The notes below the pieces were generated by a model. That model did no database searches. It had not been told where the DNA came from and saw only the letters and a program-made list of their open reading frames with translations. Shown one piece after another: positions 37,501 through 38,409 of a stretch of DNA of 64,000 nucleotides (positions are counted from its first letter, which is position 1; every line of letters starts with the position of its first letter). Origin of the DNA: Pomphorhynchus laevis. Taxonomy: Eukaryota > Acanthocephala > Palaeacanthocephala > Echinorhynchida > Pomphorhynchidae. Where the stretch lies: contig WNNJ02000980.1 of the NCBI GenBank assembly GCA_012934845.2, positions 232,681 to 296,680 on the forward strand. The letters run 5' to 3'. The position numbers and the translations under genes were made by a program.

Positions 37501-38409
37501 GTTAAGCCAAAATATTGAAATAATTTATTTTATTTGCTCAATTCTGTGCTGAGTGAGCATTCATACTATGTTAGTTAAAATGTTAATAAATATGATATAT
37601 TCATATATTCAAAAAATTACATTTATAATATATATCAATATTATAAATATAATATTATATATTATATATTATATAATATATAATCTTGTAGTTTAACACT
37701 TTCATCTACAACATACTGGCTATTGAAACAATCAATAGATGTCATAATGCCACTATAGCCATATAAGTAAAATTTAAACAAAGAACACAATCTAAGGAGA
37801 GTGAGACCATTCCGCGTGAATTTCTTGTAAAACATGTAAGCCAGACGCGAAAGAATGACGAATGCCGTTTCGTCATCACAATGACTCATCAGTGCCAGAT
37901 CCCTCCCACTACTGGATGCAAAGGAGGACTGGCAATCCTCCTCTGCATCCAGTAGTGGGAGGGATCTGGCACTGATGAGTCATTGTGATGATGAAACGGC
38001 ATTCGTCATTCTTTCGCGTCTGGCTTACATGTTTTAAAAGGACACAATCTTTTTAAAATAATTTGGATTTGAATTATTGATTCTCTTTGATCAATTATAT
38101 TCAAGTTATTTAAGTTAATTTCTTTATTATGTACTGATTTTTATTACAGGTGAAGGCATAATCAATTATCTTACAAACAAAAATTTGACTTAAATTATTA
38201 TCGTAAAAATTAACTTACCTCACCAATAACCTTGACATCACTGATTTTCATAGATTTAATCGCAGCCGATGCAGATATTAAAAAATTTGTATAATCGTAA
38301 AAAGCCTATTCTCAAAGAAAAAGAATGATCTGAATACTAATTCAATTATTATTACCTTTGAATCATGCCACGCTTTAATATCAACAGGAGATTTGATACG
38401 TAATTGCAT
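282..38409 (-). CDS. PTPA: Protein phosphatase 2A activator PTPA, seven exons seen, 3' end outside window
   Basis: Split gene for the PP2A phosphatase activator, a prolyl-isomerase-like chaperone that helps load metal ions into the PP2A catalytic subunit in cytosol and nucleus. Seven exons join in phase and give 237 residues; the human protein has about 323, and the last 85 or so should lie left of position 1. Landmarks in order: KAWHDSK and YDYTNFL, the DKWIEEIPP block, the family signature DYGTGHE (built across a splice junction), [20 protein letters not shown], and EYMFLSAINFINK. Every junction has GT...AG ends and compatible phase. Intron sizes are 50 (exons 1-2), 1537, about 30 kb, 42, 5737 and 48 bp. 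The large introns are full of retroelements. The first coding exon shown may not be the true first, since an upstream acceptor is possible. Identification is from remembered family sequence; confidence is high. Confidence 0.93.
431..555 (-). CDS. PTPA: PTPA exon f
   Basis: Reads YLNLVRTLQLTYRLEPAG, then [23 protein letters not shown], the most conserved block of PTPA (catalytic cleft). A 48-bp GT-AG intron (383-430) follows. Reading through it would insert 16 codons without a stop. Confidence 0.95.
788..828 (-). ncRNA. Hammerhead-like motif (left arm, one core change)
   Basis: On the minus strand CTAATGAGTC, a loop, then GACGAAAC. CTAATGA differs from CTGANGA at one base. Stem II GUC/GAC is intact. 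Confidence 0.4.
956..1000 (+). ncRNA. Hammerhead ribozyme motif (right arm)
   Basis: CTGATGA at 964-970, a short AT-rich stem II, then CGAAAC ending at 989. Core bases are intact but stem II is weak and no clear stem I partner follows, so activity is uncertain. Confidence 0.5.
1080..1470. repeat. Dispersed AT-rich repeat, relative at 5660-5960
   Basis: Shares strings such as GAGCCAAAATGCATAAATGG-like text, TTATTGTCGAGTATTTGAAT-like text and ATTGCAACGGTCACAG-like text with 5660-5960. It also has an internal near repeat (1231-1255 and 1408-1432). Non-coding intron sequence of unknown origin. Confidence 0.4.
1740..3490 (+). mobile_element. 5'-truncated LINE with C-terminal restriction-like endonuclease
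   Basis: Non-LTR retrotransposon fragment starting inside the reverse transcriptase. Frame 1771-2634 has the RT block GVTQGDPLAMTIF and the catalytic FADDA. It is followed by ASSWLSIVPPV and FRDSMAMRY, then 2659-3129 with a CxC...H...C zinc-type cluster (CICNTPGCLKHLLSC). A restriction-like nuclease signature follows: RHNIVRD, then GARVDIV and IDVSIF, which fit a PD-(D/E)XK core. The tail 3181-3381 ends CIRGYRSSSGKAV. A stop separates each block, so the copy is dead. AATAAA at 3460 and an A-rich tail to 3490 mark the 3' end. The family (R2-like or another restriction-endonuclease group) is not settled. Confidence 0.7.
3540..4812 (-). mobile_element. Partial copy of the endonuclease-less RT element (see 9212-12108)
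   Basis: Reading leftward: the RT C-terminus (GKFLWMDNK, about 4745-4800), a terminal region with the pseudoknot RNA (4600-4690), then RT middle segments (4360-3524) with YDFSTLYTNLDL and YIDDICVF. So the end of one unit lies upstream of a 5'-truncated second unit, the head-to-tail arrangement usual for PLEs. It is more than 95% identical by eye to the copy at 9.2-12 kb. Broken in several places. Confidence 0.75.
4605..4700 (-). ncRNA. Conserved pseudoknot-type terminal RNA, copy i
   Basis: On the minus strand: GGCCCC (4678-4673), CTGCTATG (4671-4664), GGGGCC (4647-4642), GAAAC, then CATAGCAG (4629-4622). The two pairings interleave. Sequence is identical to copy ii. Confidence 0.5.
4815..5386 (+). 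pseudogene. Calnexin-like pseudogene, C-terminal half
   Basis: Residues KIPDNRELPELIEDIES, SKPDDWDDEADGDWSAPI and TNPAYY match the P-domain repeat of calnexin, the ER lectin chaperone (KPDDW/KPEDW, GEWEAP). After a frame change come IDNPDYRGP, NPGYVEDHTIGLFKNIG, a stretch like the calnexin globular domain (GIDVRQVMSGTIFGDFLITD), and an acidic tail ending HTNEEL. There are at least two frame changes, a Trp codon turned to stop, no introns and no recognisable membrane segment. It starts exactly where the neighbouring RT copy ends. A retrocopy is likely but no clear A tail is seen. Confidence 0.7.
5537..5571. repeat. Near-perfect 34-35 bp palindrome
   Basis: Arms ACTATACCTAAAGTATA and its exact inverse complement are adjacent, just after the AATAAA near 5523. 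It could be a transposon scar or hairpin; function unknown. Confidence 0.7.
6019..6060. repeat. Hairpin of 19-bp arms
   Basis: ATTTCAAATCCCCTTTTTA and its inverse complement flank a 4-base loop. A third ATCAAATCCCC copy follows. Non-coding intron sequence. Confidence 0.6.
6293..6392 (-). CDS. PTPA: PTPA exon e
   Basis: Carries HEMNFAIFLMILFKLN to IVFER, matching the conserved helix after DYGTG. The donor splits the arginine codon CG|A, which exon f completes. Confidence 0.88.
6435..6549 (-). CDS. PTPA: PTPA exon d
   Basis: Starts TCKDFLSSKLQQ after a TTGTAG acceptor and ends inside the glycine codon of DYGTG. It is followed by a 42-bp GT-AG intron (6393-6434). Removing that intron restores DYGTGHEMNFAIF, the PTPA signature. 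Confidence 0.9.
7086..7258 (+). repeat. Direct repeat copy 1 (about 170 bp), SINE- or PLE-terminal-like
   Basis: Shares nearly every base with 7488-7652, including AAGGGTCGAAACGTGAAATG and a hairpin GTCTGGGT...ACCCAGAC. It contains GGGTCGAAAC, the 3' half of a hammerhead core, but no proper CTGANGA upstream. Confidence 0.65.
7425..7482 (+). mobile_element. tRNA-like SINE head
   Basis: GCCAGCTTAGTGGATGTAGC resembles a box A arm and GAGTTCAAATCCGA is a good box B. The copy is followed at once by the 7488 repeat, so the two probably form one SINE. It is not a good cloverleaf, so not a functional tRNA gene. Confidence 0.5.
7488..7652 (+). repeat. Direct repeat copy 2 (about 165 bp)
   Basis: Second copy of 7086-7258. 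The 230 bp between the copies hold two small palindromes (GTGATCCGGCTAGCGGATCAC at about 7317; another near 7340-7385) and the tRNA-like head. Confidence 0.65.
7628..9130 (+). mobile_element. Degenerate Penelope-like element, RT to linker
   Basis: Fragments in order: IIIKQADKGNKIVAW (7700s, N-terminal PLE motif), LPKIHKN (7960s), VIININTTCEKLAKHLHKKL, the RT motif A LDVESSYTSI (about 8175), RNIDDN (8460s, the motif C position), and the cysteine cluster CKDKRCKCC (about 9085) that precedes the GIY-YIG domain in PLEs. The GIY-YIG part is missing. It is cut off by the next element at about 9140. Broken in many places. Confidence 0.75.
9212..9564 (+). repeat. Tandem duplication, period 179 bp
   Basis: 9212-9390 is repeated at 9391-9564 almost without change. 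Each copy has an inverted motif ATAACCGGATTATATTATAA followed by TAATCCGGTTA. It lies at the 5' end of the RT element, where PLEs often carry duplicated ends. Confidence 0.85.
11000..11686 (+). CDS. Reverse transcriptase C-terminal frame (motifs B and C)
   Basis: 228 codons. GVPMGGNSSPI fits RT motif B and RYIDDIC the catalytic motif C with two aspartates. The frame ends GKFLWMDNK and stops 70 bases before the pseudoknot RNA. The N-terminal part lies in other frames upstream. Element protein, not host. Confidence 0.8.
   Translation: MDKIELIESLNILINQNYLNVGTSIFRQIKGVPMGGNSSPIIADLFLSFIEYEFVHNCVKTKSKQYKYMKYMFRYIDDICVFNSNNFYSISEHIYPESLILNKTNINDKEGVYLDMNIKLTLTKTTINLYRKDDIFKFTRNIFLHEHSCIPYNIKYNTLNNEILRIATICNDIGFLQNHLNNLIDTYFKLGYYKNNIKQKIVKYINQHNNIKNKFKLLSGKFLWMDNK
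11731..11835 (+). ncRNA. Conserved pseudoknot-type terminal RNA, copy ii
   Basis: Hairpin AATACAT/ATGTATT (11732-11753), GGCCCC (11754-11759), CTGCTATG (11761-11768), GGGGCC (11785-11790), GAAAC (11791-11795), CATAGCAG (11803-11810). Interleaved stems a-b-a'-b' define an H-type pseudoknot. A third possible pairing is GAGGA with TCCTC. See copy iii for the swapped pair. Confidence 0.55.
12109..13263 (-). mobile_element. Truncated LINE with a 34-bp target site duplication
   Basis: The 34-bp string starting AAATGTATGATTTATTTGAT is present at 12109-12142 and again at 13230-13263, flanking the insert as a target site duplication. On the minus strand 12685-13215 encodes an RT tail with SPMLFSFSFADLP, the catalytic LYADDLVIIS, INQLEVNIEKSKI and YTYLGILLS. 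It is followed by LLPIIQYGLPAF and a degenerate C-terminus to 12286. The 5' end is truncated inside the RT. Clade not certain (YADD non-LTR type). It sits in the 3' flank of the RT element at 9.2-12.1 kb, so it is younger. Confidence 0.8.
13264..14008. other. AT-rich intron sequence without recognisable features
   Basis: I see only low-complexity AT-rich sequence and no coding segment or strong repeat. Confidence 0.5.
14044..14470 (+). CDS. Possible arrestin N-domain-like protein, intron-nested
   Basis: A 142-codon frame from an ATG in the context AAAAATGGG. An earlier ATG at 14009 is possible but adds no family-like residues. LNRPDATYYFGEVLHCKIKM resembles the arrestin N-domain opening (VYxPGExVxGxV), and LLEKGIYSFTTAISLPKEI resembles its LxxGxHxFPFxFxLP strand. 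It is short (the domain is about 150 residues) and has no C-domain, so it may be a fragment, a retrocopy or an unrelated frame. It lies inside the 30-kb PTPA intron on the other strand. The resemblance is from memory only. Confidence 0.35.
14471..15955. other. AT-rich sequence, nothing recognised
   Basis: No coding frame, tandem repeat or element was recognised. Confidence 0.5.
15960..16800 (+). mobile_element. Penelope-like RT fragment
   Basis: Fragments include MYLLPKML (LPKT/H motif, about 16075), NIFAFNNKLHKQVIGVAI with SDAPTLATI (motif B, about 16150-16220), VRYIDDVVAIW (motif C, about 16297-16327), LVNFLDFIITI, and TLYRKPTTQKVHLHPRSN. It ends before the endonuclease. Broken in several places. 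A separate family from its neighbours. Confidence 0.75.
16880..17215 (-). mobile_element. LINE RT C-terminal fragment
   Basis: On the minus strand LLFPKIDYCLSLFANSPKS, then LQRVINATVR, match the conserved LxxPxxDYCxxxF...LQRxxNxxxR block of CR1/L2/jockey-type reverse transcriptases. Upstream FFGSHFDDHLSLQPF matches the LGVxxDxxLSF block. Inserted between two PLE fragments. Confidence 0.6.
17265..17660 (+). mobile_element. PLE fragment: GIY-YIG endonuclease tail and terminal repeat
   Basis: CCNNILDYRKFKSTSTGLSY, then LCDAQYVGESGRTINIRLNN and RRADLKYT (17440-17520), are the linker and GIY-YIG core of a PLE. About 80 bases later is a worn hammerhead-like core (17598-17636: TTGAAAA instead of CTGANGA, then GAGCGAAACG), the expected 3' position. 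Confidence 0.7.
17842..17881 (+). ncRNA. Hammerhead-like ribozyme, one core change
   Basis: Stem I CGGTA/TACCG (17842-17846 with 17877-17881), CTGATTA, stem II GCTC/GAGC, GAAA, then the self-complementary ACGCGT stem III and A at the cleavage position. Everything fits a type I PLE hammerhead except CTGATTA in place of CTGATGA, which should weaken or abolish cleavage. Confidence 0.6.
18029..18110. repeat. (TA)n microsatellite
   Basis: About 40 uninterrupted TA units, directly abutting a PLE terminal repeat. Confidence 0.95.
18232..18268 (-). ncRNA. Hammerhead ribozyme, left arm
   Basis: Minus strand CTGAAGA, stem II GGC/GCC with loop TTTTAC, then GAAAGCTT with a 2-bp self-complementary stem III, as in PLE hammerheads. 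Confidence 0.7.
18338..18376 (+). ncRNA. Hammerhead-like motif, right arm, core changed
   Basis: CTGAAAA replaces CTGAAGA; stem II GGC/GCC and GAAAGCTT remain. Confidence 0.55.
18730..21260 (-). mobile_element. Penelope-like element, full domain order, broken
   Basis: On the minus strand in order: N-terminal GLKIHKTMELNLSLIP (about 21080), NFCPTLCEFNRLRVIESLRE (20700), SIVIKKSDKSNEVVIW (20460), the LPKIHK/RPIV region (20200-20260), LDVESLYTSI (20030), GCAMGRSVEPVFASLYV (motif B, 19850), RYIDEIW (motif C, mutated from IDD, 19735), the RGYKRRQIQ linker (19380), CDDRRCKTCAEM (19080), and the GIY-YIG core IIYLLECTLCHVQYV (18970). About six or more breaks. Confidence 0.85.
21530..21965. repeat. 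Foldback enclosing a PLE end with hammerhead
   Basis: Arms about 21530-21690 and 21790-21965 are imperfect inverse complements (left TTTTCAAATCCAGTTCAAAT, right ATTTGAACTGGATTTGAAAA). Between them sit about 100 bases equal to the 3' end of the PLE that follows. Confidence 0.8.
21725..21766 (+). ncRNA. Hammerhead ribozyme
   Basis: Short stem I (TAG with CTA after the site), CTGATGA (21733-21739), stem II GCTC/GAGC, GAAAC, stem III ACGT and T at the cleavage position. All core bases are intact. Confidence 0.8.
22661..23767 (+). CDS. PLE reverse transcriptase frame
   Basis: 368 codons covering the PLE RT core from the ADKSGEIVIW motif to LYRKPL. Two catalytic aspartates in YIDD and one in TIDVVSLYTS are present. 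It is an element protein; frames upstream and downstream belong to the same ORF but are out of register. Confidence 0.85.
   Translation: MYKPLHTDEHNISNQKRASNFVGNELFSKFGTLLPSEIANSNIDRKFTNSLKELKNMKDVVFKKADKSGEIVIWPTDKYIEEGERQLNSHNYEKCDENIILMSKLIRAMLEKHVSSSYLQCSDLEQLMQDNPKVGRFCMLPKTHKQTNPCLGRPIVSNIGMETEKISKLLHKELEPLLKYVPSHLSSSEDCLGRFRLNKHLILKNHVMTTIDVVSLYTSIPHNKGISAIKYYMDKAKWPDNKKAFVEDALRVVLENNVFEFNGSLYRQLHGTAMGTAVAPVFAILYLGLYEQNILDGLEVRTIMYCRYIDDIVVVFRERYYLDKLMNELNHGDLEFVVEEEIRVNFLDITINRDDQGKIQTNLYRKPL
23803..24636 (+). CDS. PLE linker and GIY-YIG endonuclease frame
   Basis: 277 codons. It starts with MHIKRNMIINEARRIIKICS (the conserved HxxxHxxxxK... linker), has RGYKKRMI and the C-rich cluster CLRNRCKCC, and ends with the GIY-YIG domain (VYLATCRECPAQYVGESGRS, then NRRADIKAKRPTDAAV and the terminal MNLIGQ). 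The domain nicks target DNA to prime reverse transcription in PLEs. Confidence 0.85.
   Translation: MHIKRNMIINEARRIIKICSRSIDRELHLRALPDHLVNRGYKKRMIFHQINIARNTENNTREPKLNICSGFIGIDYVPTLSNVKHEIDNLTKVASKNFKFDTSRVPSVYYKTGNSIKHCLVSSVLNKNTMIEEGGNKKCLRNRCKCCLTMKESNYYQSNLTNLKYKIKSTSNCATESIVYLATCRECPAQYVGESGRSLSSRLCNRRADIKAKRPTDAAVIHSLNHNKDYVFDYNIISLSNDKIRRKHKEMNLIGQISTDITPNINTDHCFAWRDLT
24709..24748 (+). ncRNA. Hammerhead ribozyme at PLE 3' end
   Basis: Same core as at 21725: CTGATGA, GCTC/GAGC stem II, GAAACGTT. It lies about 70 bases after the ORF stop. Confidence 0.8.
26563..26958 (+). CDS. PLE GIY-YIG endonuclease frame
   Basis: 131 codons: the EKFESTSTGLVYKV linker, a Cys pair, then NIIYLLQC and YVGETSGQMNVRMN (the GIY...YVG pair), and the terminal ELWWAAQL. 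Element protein. Confidence 0.8.
   Translation: MTCSDMVDSEKFESTSTGLVYKVRSSCTCKSQNIIYLLQCRNCKIQYVGETSGQMNVRMNLRRTQIETKKIASDNSVRHVVENEGHSFEIRIIECGIQDVEERRHRELWWAAQLMTKLQGTSTERQLWVYN
27050..27086 (+). ncRNA. Hammerhead ribozyme at PLE 3' end
   Basis: CTGAAGA (27055-27061), stem II GAGC/GCTC, GAAA, a self-complementary AACGTT stem III with A after it, and stem I AAA/TTT. The core is intact. Confidence 0.7.
28488..29189 (+). CDS. PLE linker and GIY-YIG endonuclease frame
   Basis: 233 codons ending the PLE protein. The Cys cluster CGKCRCMCC is followed by IIYVAKCKKCSKQYVGETSR (GIY-YIG) and the C-terminal KEMRWIGQLMCDN. Element protein. Confidence 0.85.
   Translation: MPLCFEYHPAHHKLPSDIKNAINKLPPELKSEIPFPKIYYRYTKCLKSMLARSKILNNMNLSKTKEGKSEKCGKCRCMCCNEMTTTKSITSSTTTLDYKIKGSFDCNTENIIYVAKCKKCSKQYVGETSRSLRLRLNNRRSDKNCNRYTRDGVLSHERFCYGEIDNGFEYTILEDGFPDENMLKNKEMRWIGQLMCDNLNGINLDHIYDLKLNPKYIRKKKFHENNIQNDVVP
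29285..29330 (+). ncRNA. Decayed hammerhead at PLE 3' end (mirror copy at 27273-27310, minus)
   Basis: TTGAAAA replaces CTGANGA; stem II GAGCG/CGCTC and GAAACGTT are kept. Both the 3' copy and its inverted mirror share the same changed core, so the decay came before the inversion. Confidence 0.5.
29401..29726. repeat. Foldback element, about 120-bp arms
   Basis: The outer ends AATTGTAAATGTTGCCAAAA and its inverse complement bound arms holding TAGAGCAGACTTCCT and CTGATGAGTGCT. The loop has repeats of TAGGTGAACTATCAC. It contains CTGATGAG and GCCGAAACG pieces of a hammerhead but not in working order. Confidence 0.75.
29727..30214. mobile_element. Decayed PLE terminal-repeat fragments around (TA)n
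   Basis: Two minus-strand hammerhead-like remains (29888-29935 with ATCGAAACGTT; 30090-30125 with CTGATCA...GCCGAAAGC) flank a TA tract at about 29994-30028. No coding sequence. Confidence 0.45.
30313..31551 (-). CDS. LINE ORF2: reverse transcriptase
   Basis: 412 codons. DLRPISIQNSLVSIYEKALA (motif 2), FLDFSAAFDCITIP (motif A), GVPQGSPLSPILYL (motif B), LVVYADDTTALFSG (motif C), KSQVVVFHG (motif D) and KYLGITVSVNW (motif E). The C-terminal domain lacks an obvious RNase H. Confidence 0.85.
   Translation of the reverse strand: MTADQRREVAVTMLLATPSDVAGINISRRICLPKKYPVSCPKDLRPISIQNSLVSIYEKALARIISDHLSSRNLIPPGFHGFVKGRSVHSAVGEVHQFCRENSHQLAVAVFLDFSAAFDCITIPFVISSLRSLGLPARIVNRVEILLYTKRFHYEDDPYARQFYPITGVPQGSPLSPILYLAASIILFKIFKREQRLVVYADDTTALFSGRRCKDVVSSISRFLLRLKDQLPMSNLVLNFAKSQVVVFHGSPATKQKLKRLALSALASIFAYDPLPTFTSRVKYLGITVSVNWSSKADLDRLKRILKRASSALKLAQHLSLNGKTQVHLWGTWAISGLVFFSRGRPPEQRLRFLKLLVSRLPNIVRADWSLRGRGGESPRVVQSESGVLDWLEDSDPSGFETLIWEEFSTDY
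31548..32582 (-). CDS. LINE ORF2: endonuclease part and linker
   Basis: NVYIRPGDIHKNRDLLDGII, VLGDFNDRTGRW (the GDFN endonuclease motif), NSLLDLLLLHEKW and HLSTSHDLIRW (the SDH position changed to SHD). It is truncated at the N-terminus of the nuclease. It overlaps the RT frame by 4 bases but in another register. Confidence 0.75.
   Translation of the reverse strand: MTLVKYSLRSSLILNYSCPALSRLVVLLVKNGKRLSLPNVYIRPGDIHKNRDLLDGIIDGGYDMVLGDFNDRTGRWINVALRRARNGYLIHKPPSPSFHCTTTNSLLDLLLLHEKWLLKPFCMEQSRQHLSTSHDLIRWRIEEDSLLRRRFHFDPIRVAFFQVAIQRFPRIDNESLTGFNSYHSSQATAILSTTYKGRIFSPSPTKLRVLAKQLHLPNLSSSAKQTLSIEYWRTRYWFQLSKDRASIARLNPSQSSFWKIFKKDRFVCLRDRASGWIGSISLDKVLEESLSLHNYGATQSPQPIPPWGDFRSRDISVPDILNPGGLFGASPKSSFLSLLVSVSF
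33066..33758 (-). CDS. LINE ORF1 (gag-like) with zinc knuckles, two frames
   Basis: The N-terminal frame (33758-33516) begins MIRISFATPDFLNDYVNYFE and has TSLKINNFPPQLEEEDI, an RNA-binding-fold-like stretch. Frame 33494-33066 has CSGCHKWGHWRSNC, CGVCGSESC and CINCGLDHPAWSRKC, three cysteine-histidine knuckles typical of R1/I-group ORF1. A frame break separates the two parts. Confidence 0.75.
33771..33871 (+). repeat. Dispersed repeat shared with 59068-59157
   Basis: GTGACCTAGCAACTATTC, CATCAAAG and ATCGATCTTCATGATCTCA occur in the same order at 59068-59157 and in part at 59511-59526. The LINE to the left is inserted at its edge. Confidence 0.6.
34030..34066 (-). ncRNA. Hammerhead ribozyme, left arm
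   Basis: Minus strand: TTCCA, CTGAAGA, stem II GGG/CCT, GAAAGCTA, TGGAA. Stem II is weaker than in the right arm. Confidence 0.65.
34174..34217 (+). ncRNA. Hammerhead ribozyme, right arm
   Basis: Stem I TTCCA/TGGAA, CTGAAGA (34183-34189), stem II GGGC-TGT-GCCC, GAAA, AGCT self-complementary stem III, A at the cut. A complete minimal type I motif and the clearest in the window. Confidence 0.85.
34276..34594. repeat. (TA)n tracts with a PLE terminal fragment between them
   Basis: TA tracts at 34276-34314 and 34558-34594. Between them is a fragment that repeats AAAGTATCAATAGGGTTATT from the PLE at 21.2 kb, a hairpin GCGAAGAAGGTTCA/TGAACCTTCTTCGC (34411-34457), and a worn hammerhead (34485-34512, GCCATATATGGCGAAACG). 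Confidence 0.7.
34645..34684 (-). ncRNA. Hammerhead ribozyme
   Basis: Minus strand: GTA, CTGAAGA, stem II GGGC-AGTTA-GCCC, GAAAGCTT, TAC. Core intact, stem I short (3 bp). It lies just right of a TA tract, with no ORF attached (a solo terminal repeat). Confidence 0.75.
34798..34851. repeat. Perfect inverted repeat, 24-bp arms
   Basis: GGCAAGTGATATATGTGCTC plus GGCA, a 6-base loop TATATG, then the exact inverse complement. It is followed by a 28-bp direct repeat containing CTCGTAATCAA and GATACGCAT. Confidence 0.85.
35268..35772 (+). mobile_element. Tc1/mariner-type DDE transposase fragment
   Basis: VINIQGIFAYKIKGGSFKAS (about 35358-35420) resembles the segment before the second Asp. YIVMDNATIHK (35468-35500) holds the second catalytic Asp, and FLPPYSPQLNTIEDFF (35560-35608) the PPYSPxLNPIE motif with the third acidic residue. 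The frame is broken before and after. No terminal inverted repeats were identified. Confidence 0.75.
35895..35960 (+). repeat. 22-bp unit repeated three times
   Basis: GGTGACTATAAAAATGAAAT plus AT is repeated in tandem three times, with the last copy slightly changed. Lies 120 bp after the transposase fragment. Confidence 0.85.
36090..36170. repeat. Small hairpin with GACGAAAC in both arms
   Basis: GTTTCGTCG and CGACGAAAC flank a loop holding CTGATAAAA; it looks like a shrunken relative of the 37.8-kb foldback. Confidence 0.4.
36553..36681 (-). CDS. PTPA: PTPA exon c (43 codons)
   Basis: Begins VNQHIVDFLCMLDKWIEEIPP and ends WHSRLTE, the segment equal to human LNTLDRWIDETPP to WYAKLDE. AG acceptor, GTAATT donor, phase 0 at both ends. 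The next exon lies 30 kb away. Confidence 0.92.
37850..37900 (-). ncRNA. Hammerhead ribozyme motif, left arm
   Basis: Minus strand CTGATGA, stem II GTCAT-TGTG-ATGAC, CGAAACGGC. Perfect core and 5-bp stem II; no stem I partner in cis. Confidence 0.65.
37965..38005 (+). ncRNA. Hammerhead ribozyme motif, right arm
   Basis: CTGATGA (37972-37978), stem II GTCAT-TGTG-ATGAT, GAAAC (37993-37997). As the left arm with one wobble change. Confidence 0.65.
38219..38305 (-). CDS. PTPA: PTPA exon b (29 codons)
   Basis: Reads AFYDYTNFLISASAAIKSMK and onward to VIGE, with an AG acceptor before it and a GTAAGT donor after it. It is in phase 0 with both neighbours. Confidence 0.88.
38356..38409 (-). CDS. PTPA: PTPA exon a (18 codons, first seen)
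   Basis: Reads MQLRIKSPVDIKAWHDSK and ends at a GTAATA donor. It matches the PTPA N-terminal stretch before the YADY/YDY helix. The frame is open upstream of the ATG, so the exon could start further 5' through an acceptor instead of at this methionine. Confidence 0.8.

Larger units (their letters stand above)
37829..38035. mobile_element. Foldback with near-perfect 100-bp arms and two hammerhead cores
   Basis: The arms differ at only a few bases and the loop is 7 bases (about 37928-37934). The ends are AAAACATGTAAGCC and GGCTTACATGTTTT. It lies in the PTPA intron between exons b and c. Confidence 0.88.
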
